Assembly: GCA_023396555.1 (NCBI GenBank) | Contig: JAEWWC010000248.1 | Location: 1 to 6,393, forward strand | Source: Bacillota bacterium | Lineage (GTDB): Bacteria; Bacillota; Clostridia; Christensenellales; SZUA-584 | Length of the DNA stretch: 6,393 bases | Reading direction: 5' to 3' | In this document: positions 1 through 4,625 of the stretch, one piece after another | Layout: each line of letters begins with the position of its first letter | Position numbering within the stretch: position 1 is the first letter of the stretch | The notes under the pieces: generated by a model | The model's input: only the letters and a program-made list of their open reading frames with translations | Told to the model about the DNA's origin: nothing | Databases searched by the model: none | Position numbers and translations under genes: made by a program

Positions 1-215
1 CCATCAAGAACCTGAAGATCGACAAGGTGACGGTGTGGGACAGCGGCGATGGCAAGGGCGCGTCGTCCACGTCGAACTTCCTGTCCGGCCTGATGAAGAG
101 CATACCGCCGATGAACGACCTGTTCAATATGGCGGGCATGCAGCTGCCGGAATATCTGGGCAAGGAGAAGGAAGCAAAGGCGGAGGAAAAGTCTGTAGAA
201 CCGGGCAAGGAATAA
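1..215 (+). CDS. Flotillin-like SPFH-family protein, C-terminal end (5' partial)
   Basis: Only the last ~70 codons are present; the frame is open from base 3 and stops at TAA 213-215. The visible tail reads IKNLKIDKVTVWDSGDG, then a Ser/Gly-rich linker, then a hydrophobic segment with PPMNDLF and GMQLPEYLG, and a charged Lys/Glu-rich end. This pattern (KVTVWDSG, then PP and LPEYLG) is what I know from the C-terminus of bacterial flotillins of the YuaG/FloT type, membrane-anchored scaffolds of ordered lipid domains. The SPFH domain and membrane anchor lie outside the window, so the assignment rests on the tail alone. A hairpin terminator follows 10 nt after the stop, so this is probably the last gene of its transcript. 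The neighbour on the other side is convergent. Confidence 0.72.
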   Translation, partial: IKNLKIDKVTVWDSGDGKGASSTSNFLSGLMKSIPPMNDLFNMAGMQLPEYLGKEKEAKAEEKSVEPGKE

Positions 216-225
216 CATGGATGAG

Positions 226-259
226 ACAGGCGGCGGGATAAACCCTCCGCCTGTTATTT
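226..259 (+). terminator. Rho-independent terminator after the flotillin gene
   Basis: ACAGGCGG (226-233) pairs with CCGCCTGT (247-254). A further GGG (235-237)/CCC (243-245) pairs across one C/T mismatch, leaving a small ATAAA loop. The following tract TATTTC is only moderately T-rich. It lies between convergent genes; on the minus strand no T-run follows, so it probably works mainly for the plus-strand transcript. Confidence 0.65.
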
Positions 260-293
260 CGTCAATGCGGAGTTGAAGAGGATTGAAGCGCCG

Positions 294-767
294 TCAGGGG
301 TGCACGACGACGTGCGTGCCCATCGGCGCGAGTTCCCAGAACCGGCGAATGTCGTCGTCCAGCAGGGCGATACAACCCGCGGTGCTGTCGGCAAGGCCAT
401 CGCCATCCAGTATACCGCCGCCGTGTATGCCGATCTGGCCGCCCAGCGGCGTGTCCCACGGGGGGCGTTTGCCTATGGCGTGGGCGTCCAATATGGACCG
501 GAGCTGAGCCTCTGAGATGTCGTCGCGCGCATATGCAACTTGCGCATCATCGGGGCTGGGATAACCGATGCCCAGGAACAGCGTGTATTTGGAGCGGCCG
601 TTGCGGGTACAGATGCGGTATTCGCCCTCCGGCGTTCTGCCGTCTCCCTCTGCCCGCTTATGGCCGACGGGGCAGGGGCCAAGGCCGATGGGACAGGAGA
701 ATACTACGCTGCCGCAGCGGCATGCTTGAAGCAGCCGGCACGCTTTGAAGATGACGATTTCGTGCAT
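294..767 (-). CDS. L,D-transpeptidase (YkuD domain), YafK-like small form
   Basis: 157 aa made almost entirely of one YkuD catalytic domain, the fold that makes 3-3 peptidoglycan cross-links or attaches proteins to the wall through a catalytic cysteine. The family landmarks are in order: IGLGPCPVGHK (27-37), EGDGRTPEGEY (40-50), LGIGYPSPDDA (65-75), IHGGG (114-118) and STAGCIAL (128-135). His115 and Cys132 would be the catalytic pair; the usual S/T-H-G-C box reads T-A-G-C, a variant I associate with YafK-like members. There is no signal peptide or membrane segment, which is odd for a wall enzyme, and the N-terminus is cysteine-rich (C10, C16, C18, C25, C32). The ATG at 767 is supported by AAGGAG (775-780) with 7-nt spacing. 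It is divergent from the WYL/Spo0E/PP2C genes and shares their control region. Confidence 0.85.
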   Translation of the reverse strand: MHEIVIFKACRLLQACRCGSVVFSCPIGLGPCPVGHKRAEGDGRTPEGEYRICTRNGRSKYTLFLGIGYPSPDDAQVAYARDDISEAQLRSILDAHAIGKRPPWDTPLGGQIGIHGGGILDGDGLADSTAGCIALLDDDIRRFWELAPMGTHVVVHP

Positions 768-801
768 TGGCGCGCTCCTTTTGTAAGTTTTGGTACGTTC
801 T

Positions 802-830
802 ATTATAACGCTGTAAATACGACATGAATA
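802..830 (-). promoter_or_regulatory. Candidate SigA-type promoter of the L,D-transpeptidase gene
   Basis: Read on the minus strand, a perfect -10 TATAAT lies at 802-807, preceded after 17 nt by a weak -35 TATTCA (825-830, 3/6). Transcription would start near 795 and give a leader of about 28 nt that contains the AAGGAG ribosome binding site. The weak -35 fits a promoter that needs an activator; a Spo0A-box-like TGTCGTA sits in the spacer. Confidence 0.5.
818..824 (-). promoter_or_regulatory. Near-consensus Spo0A box facing the L,D-transpeptidase gene
   Basis: Minus-strand TGTCGTA matches 6 of 7 positions of the 0A box TGTCGAA. It lies just downstream of the -35 position of the leftward promoter. 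On its own a 6/7 match is weak evidence; its value comes from the perfect box 38 bp further right in the same intergenic region. Confidence 0.35.
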
Positions 831-860
831 CTGTAAAAGTTATAAGTTATTTGCACTTTT

Positions 861-870
861 TTTGTCGAAA
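861..870 (+). promoter_or_regulatory. Perfect Spo0A box (0A box)
   Basis: TTTGTCGAAA contains the 7-mer TGTCGAA (863-869), the consensus site of phosphorylated Spo0A, and matches the extended consensus TTTGTCRAAA at every position. It overlaps the candidate -35 of the rightward promoter, the arrangement known from Spo0A-activated SigA promoters such as spoIIG. The genes downstream include a Spo0E-like phosphatase and a SpoIIE-type phosphatase, which makes a functional site plausible. Confidence 0.65.
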
Positions 871-904
871 CTGTATACAAAAAAGATATTTTGTGTGATA
901 TTAT
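862..904 (+). promoter_or_regulatory. Candidate promoter region of the WYL/Spo0E-like/PP2C genes
   Basis: Two overlapping readings are possible. The first is TTGTCG (862-867), 17 nt, GATATT (885-890), matching 4/6 and 4/6. The second is an extended -10, TGA-TATTAT (896-904, 5/6), with no good -35 at 17 nt but with the 0A box upstream. The first would give a leader of about 25 nt, the second a nearly leaderless message. Both fit an activator-dependent promoter. Confidence 0.45.
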
Positions 905-921
905 GAAGCAGTTAATACGAT

Positions 922-1140
922 ATGATTGATATGGTTATGAAGACGCTGCAGATTGCCTTGCGGGACGGCCATCCCGTCAGGATCATATACGAAGGCAGAG
1001 AGGGTATGACGCAGCGTGTGATCGTGATAAAAAGCATCAGGGAAGACGGTGTTGTGGCTTACTGCAGACTGAGGCGGCGGATAAGCACGTTTAAACCCGA
1101 GTACATTCTGGCTGCTGAGTTGGTGGTCGGCAGCAAATAA
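922..1140 (+). CDS. Small stand-alone WYL-like domain protein
   Basis: 72 aa, probably cytoplasmic, with no membrane segment. An N-terminal helix (MKTLQIALRDG, 6-16) leads into a beta-rich core with VRIIYEGREG (19-28), TQRVIVIKSI (30-39), GVVAYCRLRRRISTF (43-57) and a last strand ILAAELV. Order and spacing resemble the WYL domain, an Sm-like barrel that usually follows a helix-turn-helix in transcription factors and senses a ligand or nucleic acid; AYC and R-x-x-F are the best matches, while the W-Y-L triplet itself is not kept. Here there is no DNA-binding domain, so it may be a free sensor or partner. No clear ribosome binding site precedes the ATG at 922; the in-frame ATGs at 931 and 937 are no better. 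It is first in line after the Spo0A box. Confidence 0.6.
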   Translation: MIDMVMKTLQIALRDGHPVRIIYEGREGMTQRVIVIKSIREDGVVAYCRLRRRISTFKPEYILAAELVVGSK

Positions 1141-1199
1141 TATATCGTGAGGCCAAAATATAAAAGAAACAGATTAACCGTTTTTTGGGGGTAAGGGAA

Positions 1200-1442
1200 A
1201 TGGGTCATAATGTGAGTCCGGAGTCGCCGGTGTTTCGCGACTCAGGTTTAGCTGACAAAAGAAAAAGTCTGCACAGACAGATCATGATTGAACGTCAGAA
1301 GCTGGAATCACTGATCGTCAGGCAATATGAGAAGGGCGTCTGCAACCTTGGTCTGGACATCGGAGTTTTGAAGCAAAGCAATACTTTGGACAGGCTGCTG
1401 CTCGAAATTATGATGCTGGAAGATACAGAAAAAAAGAGTTGA
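1200..1442 (+). CDS. Spo0E-like aspartyl-phosphate phosphatase
   Basis: 80 aa. The N-terminal ~20 residues look disordered. They are followed by two helices: HRQIMIERQKLESLIVRQYEK (25-45) and VLKQSNTLDRLLLEIMML (56-73). This matches the Spo0E family, small helical hairpins that dephosphorylate Spo0A~P and so delay sporulation. The family signature S-Q-E-L-D appears as S60-N-T-L-D64: the Ser, Leu and Asp are kept but the middle two residues differ, so activity or target may differ. I chose the ATG at 1200, with GGGGG (1187-1191, 8-nt spacing) or AAGGG (1193-1197, only 2 nt) as ribosome binding site; a TTG at 1185 would add five residues but would overlap that G-run. It lies 59 nt after the WYL gene, probably on the same transcript. 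Confidence 0.66.
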   Translation: MGHNVSPESPVFRDSGLADKRKSLHRQIMIERQKLESLIVRQYEKGVCNLGLDIGVLKQSNTLDRLLLEIMMLEDTEKKS

Positions 1443-1470
1443 TTATTTGCCGCGTCGGAGGTCAAAAGTG

Positions 1471-1536
1471 ATGTCCGGCGTGGCTTGTTTGTGTTGGGGT
1501 ATAAGTCTTAATTGTTATAGGGGTATTGAAAAATGA
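1471..1536 (+). CDS. 21-residue Cys-containing leader peptide coupled to the PAS-PP2C gene
   Basis: A short reading frame begins MSGVACLCWG and ends YRGIEK, with cysteines at 6, 8 and 15. A strong ribosome binding site, GGAGGT (1457-1462), stands 8-9 nt before its ATG. Its TGA (1534-1536) overlaps the ATG of the phosphatase gene (1533-1535) as ATGA, the classic arrangement for translational coupling. The ribosome binding site here is better than the phosphatase's own AGGGGT, so ribosomes finishing the peptide may set phosphatase output. It is too short for homology; the case rests on ribosome binding site plus ATGA overlap. It resembles no leader peptide I know. Confidence 0.5.
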   Translation: MSGVACLCWGISLNCYRGIEK

Positions 1537-2615
1537 ACGATACGGGGGTATTTTGTTCAAATACCTTTTCAGTGGCGGTTTTGGATGAAATGCCGGATAT
1601 GGTGCGCGTGATTGGCCCGGATGGCAAGATACTGTTTGCCAACAACGCGCTGAGAACACGGTTTGGCGAGCAGGAGGATAACTGCGACAGACTGCCGGGT
1701 GGCGCCAGAAAATGCGCCGATTGTATTGTGCGCCGGTGCATTGCAGACAAACGCCGCTACAGCACGATGATGCGTGGACGCAGCCGCGTTTACGCGGTAT
1801 CCGCCGGGCCTGTTGAATTTGACGGCTGCGTTTATGCGCTGGAAGTTTTCACTGATATCACCAAGGAACAAAACTTAAAAGACAAGCTGATGGTCAGCAA
1901 CTCGCGCATGATGAAGGACCTTGAGGTAGCGCGCAGTTTGCAATTGTCCATACTGCGCCATATGCTGCCGGATATTCCTGGCTATCGTTTTGCTGCGGAG
2001 TTTTTGCCGTGCGAAGCGCTGGGGGGAGACATGTACGACTGTTTCCTGACGCGCGACGGACGGCTTTTCATGTATATTGCGGATGTATCCGGACACGGCG
2101 TTATGCCCGCTATGCTCACCGTTTACCTGAGGCAGGAACTGTTCGCGCAGTGCAAGGTGCTGGGCGTTGAGCCCGCGCGGGTGCTGCAGAACCTGCAGGA
2201 TTCGTTTGAGGAGCTGAATACCGAGGAAAGCATATACATCACCGTGTTCCTCGTGGCGCTGAACCCCAGAACGGGTGAATTCGTCTGCGCCAACGCGGGG
2301 CACAGCGTGCCGCCGCTGATCGCCGGGGTGGATGGCATCCGCGAAGTGCTGCTGCCCGGCACGCCGATTTGCCGCTGGGTGGACAGCGCGATGCACGAGC
2401 AGATGGAAGGCGTGCTGGAGGAAGGTGAGAAGCTGTTTCTGTACACAGATGGTCTGGATGGCATCCACACAGAACAGGCTTCCAGCGACGATTTGAGCGC
2501 GATACTGATGAGCGATCTGCACGGGCGGGAGCTGCTGGGTGAGATCAAGAAGAAGTTTACGCAGACACGCGCCGACGATGTGACGATGCTGGTGTGCGAG
2601 CGGGAATCGTCATGA
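1533..2615 (+). CDS. PAS-domain PP2C-type serine phosphatase (SpoIIE/RsbU family)
   Basis: 360 aa, no membrane segment. Residues ~12-113 form a PAS domain (DEMPDMVRVIGPDGKILFANNAL) with an inserted cysteine cluster C51-x9-C61-x2-C64-x4-C69. A linker helix follows (112-145) with AxSLQLSIL, the switch region of RsbU-like phosphatases. Residues ~150-355 are the metal-dependent phosphatase: GGDMYD (164-169), ADVSGHGVMPAM (183-194), ANAGHSVPPL (253-262), LYTDGLDG (303-310) and RADDVTML (346-353), with D166, D184, D306 and D349 as likely metal ligands. Such enzymes dephosphorylate an anti-anti-sigma factor of the SpoIIAA/RsbV type; none is encoded here, so the substrate is unknown. It is smaller than SpoIIE itself and lacks its membrane domain, so the symbol spoIIE is not used. 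It has its own AGGGGT (1519-1524, 8 nt) and follows the leader peptide. Confidence 0.9.
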   Translation: MNDTGVFCSNTFSVAVLDEMPDMVRVIGPDGKILFANNALRTRFGEQEDNCDRLPGGARKCADCIVRRCIADKRRYSTMMRGRSRVYAVSAGPVEFDGCVYALEVFTDITKEQNLKDKLMVSNSRMMKDLEVARSLQLSILRHMLPDIPGYRFAAEFLPCEALGGDMYDCFLTRDGRLFMYIADVSGHGVMPAMLTVYLRQELFAQCKVLGVEPARVLQNLQDSFEELNTEESIYITVFLVALNPRTGEFVCANAGHSVPPLIAGVDGIREVLLPGTPICRWVDSAMHEQMEGVLEEGEKLFLYTDGLDGIHTEQASSDDLSAILMSDLHGRELLGEIKKKFTQTRADDVTMLVCERESS

Positions 2616-3188
2616 CCGTGTTTTGATCTGGGACCACAGAATGATCAGCACCTGTATAGGTATGCCGATCACGAATATCAGGAACAGGTTATACGACAGC
2701 AGCATCAGATAGGCAAAAGCCAGCGCCGACCATACCATTACCGATATGATGACATAGTTCAGCACCTTTTTACCCCAAATCGAGTTGAAAATGAGCAACA
2801 CAATCATGGAGACAGGCACCGCGCCAACGAATACCAGCCATACATTGCTGGCTCCGTAAATTTTCAGGTATACGAAAAGCACAGTTGCGATGAACCACAC
2901 AGCTGCCGCCGCGAGAAGCGATATCACGAGACGGTTGTTTTTTGTGCGACGGGGGACTTCGGCTTTATCCTTCGGGTGTTCGGCCTCGGTCAGATAGTTC
3001 AGCGTGACATCGAACGTATCTGCCAGCGTTTTGAGCGTGATCACATCGGGTATCGATTCGGCGCGTTCCCATTTGGATATGGCCTTGTCCGTGTAGCCCA
3101 TCTTATCGGCAAGCTCCGCCTGAGTCAGGTTCATTTGCTTGCGCAGTTCGGTAATATTGTTTGCAATGATCTGCTTCAAATCTTCCAT
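2610..3188 (-). CDS. XRE-family transcriptional regulator with a four-helix membrane domain
   Basis: 192 aa. Residues ~5-66 are a Cro/C1-type helix-turn-helix (LTQAELADKMGYTDKAISKW, then ESIPDVITLKTLADTFDVTLNYL). After a charged linker come four hydrophobic segments (about 87-108, 115-138, 142-166, 168-187), so the DNA-binding head is probably tethered to the cytoplasmic membrane. This architecture is common in Bacillota, usually without known ligand. I chose the ATG at 3188 because the SigA promoter lies at 3226-3254: the upstream in-frame ATGs at 3227 and 3254 fall inside that promoter and would not be transcribed. GGGAGG (3200-3205) is 11 nt from the start, slightly far. Its TGA overlaps the end of the convergent phosphatase gene. 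Confidence 0.85.
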   Translation of the reverse strand: MEDLKQIIANNITELRKQMNLTQAELADKMGYTDKAISKWERAESIPDVITLKTLADTFDVTLNYLTEAEHPKDKAEVPRRTKNNRLVISLLAAAAVWFIATVLFVYLKIYGASNVWLVFVGAVPVSMIVLLIFNSIWGKKVLNYVIISVMVWSALAFAYLMLLSYNLFLIFVIGIPIQVLIILWSQIKTRS

Positions 3189-3225
3189 CGACCGCTTCGC
3201 CTCCCTATTTTTGCCGTCTGATCCC

Positions 3226-3254
3226 ATTATACACAAAATCGAGGTTCCGTTCAA
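3226..3254 (-). promoter_or_regulatory. SigA-type promoter of the membrane XRE regulator
   Basis: On the minus strand, TTGAAC (3249-3254, 4/6), a 17-nt spacer, and a perfect TATAAT (3226-3231). Transcription should start near 3219, giving a leader of about 30 nt with GGGAGG. It is the best-looking promoter in the window and fixes the regulator's start codon. Confidence 0.7.
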
Positions 3255-3272
3255 TCGCGGTAACTGGCAGTT

Positions 3273-3309
3273 GACCCCCTCTACCCGCAGTAGAGGGGGT
3301 CGGTTTTTT
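3273..3309 (+). terminator. Strong intrinsic terminator between the XRE promoter and the glycosyltransferase
   Basis: GACCCCCTCTAC (3273-3284) and GTAGAGGGGGTC (3290-3301) form a perfect 12-bp stem with a CCGCA loop, followed by GG and six T (3304-3309). The T-tract is present only on the plus strand. The nearest plus-strand gene upstream is the PAS-PP2C phosphatase, ending 658 nt earlier, with the regulator antisense in between. It therefore seems to stop read-through or antisense transcription before the glycosyltransferase promoter. Confidence 0.85.
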
Positions 3310-3337
3310 CTCTATTCCGCGTGACCGGACGCGTCGG

Positions 3338-3367
3338 GTGACGGATGCCCGTTTTCCGGTTTATCAT
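3338..3367 (+). promoter_or_regulatory. Candidate promoter of the glycosyltransferase-acyltransferase unit
   Basis: GTGACG (3338-3343, 4/6), an 18-nt spacer, and TATCAT (3362-3367, 5/6). Transcription would start near 3374, about 30 nt before the ATG at 3405, and downstream of the terminator at 3273-3309, which would insulate it. Confidence 0.4.
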
Positions 3368-3404
3368 GGAGGCATCATAACACGCCATTATACGGAGAGA
3401 CGAT

Positions 3405-4625
3405 ATGATTATTACGATTGTCAGCGATGTTCTGGGAGAAGAGAACAACGGCACCACGATCGCCGCGATGAACCTGGTCAGGAGCATGCGGAGCCGCGGT
3501 CACGAGGTGCGCGTGGTATGCGCAGATGAGGATAAGCGAGGCCTGCCGGATTATTACATTGTACCCACGATGGGCTTCGGGCCAATCGACAGCTATGTGA
3601 AAAAGAACGGGGTATCGCTCGCCAAGGCGGACAGGCGCGTGCTGGAGGAAGCGATTCACGGCGCGGATGTAGTGCATGCGATGCTGCCGTATTCGCTGGG
3701 CGCAGGTGCGGCAAGGGCCGCCAGAAGGTTAGGCGTGCCGCTGACAGGCGGCTGTCACGCGCTGGCGGAGAACCTGACGAGCCATCTATTCCTCATGCAC
3801 TGCGGATTGGCCAACCTGATCACCTACAAGGCGTTCTACCGGCGGCTGTACAGGCACTGTGTCTGCGTGCACTATCCCAGCCAGATGATATGCGACCTGT
3901 TTGAAGGCGCGACGCTGCCCAAGCCGCACCGCGTGATTTCCAACGGCATAATCGGATCGTTCAAACCCGCGTCCGCGCAGAAGCCGGAACCCTTTCGCGA
4001 CCGGTTTGTGATACTGTTCACTGGGCGGTACAGCAAGGAGAAGGCACATAAGGTGCTGATAGACGGCGTCAGCCGCTCCGGATATCGGGACAGCATACAG
4101 CTGATATTCGCCGGGGCGGGGCCGCTGGAGGGAAAGCTTCGGGCATATGCGTCCAAGAGGCTGCATATACCACCTATGTTCGGATTCTTCCCGCGACGGG
4201 AGCTGCAGCGCATTATCGGCTATGCAGACCTGTACGTGCACCCGGCGCACTACGAGGCGGAGGGCATCGCGTGTCTGGAGGCAATGGCTTGCGGCAAGGT
4301 GATACTGTCATCCGACTCGCAGAAGAGTGCGACGCGCGGGTTCGCGCTGAATGCCCGAAGCCTGTATCGGTACGATGACCCGGACAGTCTCGCTCGGGCA
4401 ATCGACTACTGGATCGAGCACCCGGCAGAGAAGGAAAAATGGGCGTCCGCATATGCGCGGTATGCCGGACGGTTTGATTTTGAAGCATGCATGGATGAAA
4501 TGGAGGAAATGTTCTATGACGCAGCCGGAAAAAAGAGTGATCTATTATACGAAGACGACGGACGATTTTGCGGGGACGAATATCAGCACGAGGAAGGTGG
4601 ATGCGGCGTTCCCGTTCGTCCGTAA
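3405..4625 (+). CDS. Family 4 glycosyltransferase (GT-B fold), likely glycolipid-related
   Basis: 406 aa. The N-terminal Rossmann half starts ITIVSDV, has the Gly-rich GTTIAAMNL and GHEV, and a DVVHAMLPYSLG stretch; GCHA (116-119) is a likely acceptor-side motif. SNGI (179-182) precedes the hinge. The C-terminal nucleotide-sugar half has LFTGRYSKEK (204-213) with the usual Arg/Lys pair, IFAGAGPLEGKL, and E284-x7-E292 (EAEGIACLEA), the retaining GT4 signature. It resembles glycosyltransferases acting on diacylglycerol or other lipid acceptors, and the PlsC-like gene directly downstream supports a membrane-lipid role; donor and acceptor are unknown. The start is ATG 3405 with GGAGAG (3394-3399). 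Residues 371-406 overlap the next gene and read like out-of-frame sequence, with rare-looking CTA, TTA and CGA codons, so the functional protein probably ends near residue 370. Confidence 0.85.
   Translation: MIITIVSDVLGEENNGTTIAAMNLVRSMRSRGHEVRVVCADEDKRGLPDYYIVPTMGFGPIDSYVKKNGVSLAKADRRVLEEAIHGADVVHAMLPYSLGAGAARAARRLGVPLTGGCHALAENLTSHLFLMHCGLANLITYKAFYRRLYRHCVCVHYPSQMICDLFEGATLPKPHRVISNGIIGSFKPASAQKPEPFRDRFVILFTGRYSKEKAHKVLIDGVSRSGYRDSIQLIFAGAGPLEGKLRAYASKRLHIPPMFGFFPRRELQRIIGYADLYVHPAHYEAEGIACLEAMACGKVILSSDSQKSATRGFALNARSLYRYDDPDSLARAIDYWIEHPAEKEKWASAYARYAGRFDFEACMDEMEEMFYDAAGKKSDLLYEDDGRFCGDEYQHEEGGCGVPVRP

Larger units (their letters stand above)
811..880. repeat. Phased CTGTAWA repeats and an AAGTTAT tandem repeat in the divergent control region
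   Basis: CTGTAAA begins at 811 and at 831, and CTGTATA at 871, so the copies are 20 and 40 bp apart, close to whole numbers of helical turns. A perfect tandem AAGTTAT-AAGTTAT occupies 837-850, and the 8-bp palindrome TGTATACA lies at 872-879. The region is very AT-rich against GC-rich flanking genes. These may be operator half-sites for a regulator acting on both promoters, but short AT-rich repeats also occur by chance. Confidence 0.35.

Noticed and set aside
217..276. 19-codon frame starting ATG just after the flotillin stop, with AAGGA before it
   Set aside because: It runs straight through the terminator hairpin (226-254), so a message ending there would not encode it in full; its Gly/Pro-rich content simply reflects the stem.
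1485..1526. SigB-type or forespore-sigma promoter before the phosphatase, based on GGGTAT
   Set aside because: No matching -35 element at the right distance for either GGGTAT copy, and the region is better explained by the leader peptide frame.
1875..2522. Long minus-strand open frame (215 codons) inside the phosphatase gene
   Set aside because: It is a shadow of a GC-rich gene: no recognisable domain, no ribosome binding site, and the plus frame carries every PP2C motif.
3189..3254. Longer N-terminus for the XRE regulator starting at 3254 or 3227
   Set aside because: Both starts fall inside the TTGAAC-N17-TATAAT promoter, upstream of the expected transcript start; the extra residues do not belong to the helix-turn-helix fold.
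3324..3360. Possible long hairpin ACCGGA...TCCGGT with inner CGGG/CCCG
   Set aside because: Stems are only 6 and 4 bp with large unpaired gaps, and it overlaps the candidate promoter rather than a transcribed leader.
3345..3380. Short frame MPVFRFIMEAS before the glycosyltransferase as a leader peptide
   Set aside because: No good ribosome binding site, and it starts upstream of the likely transcription start.
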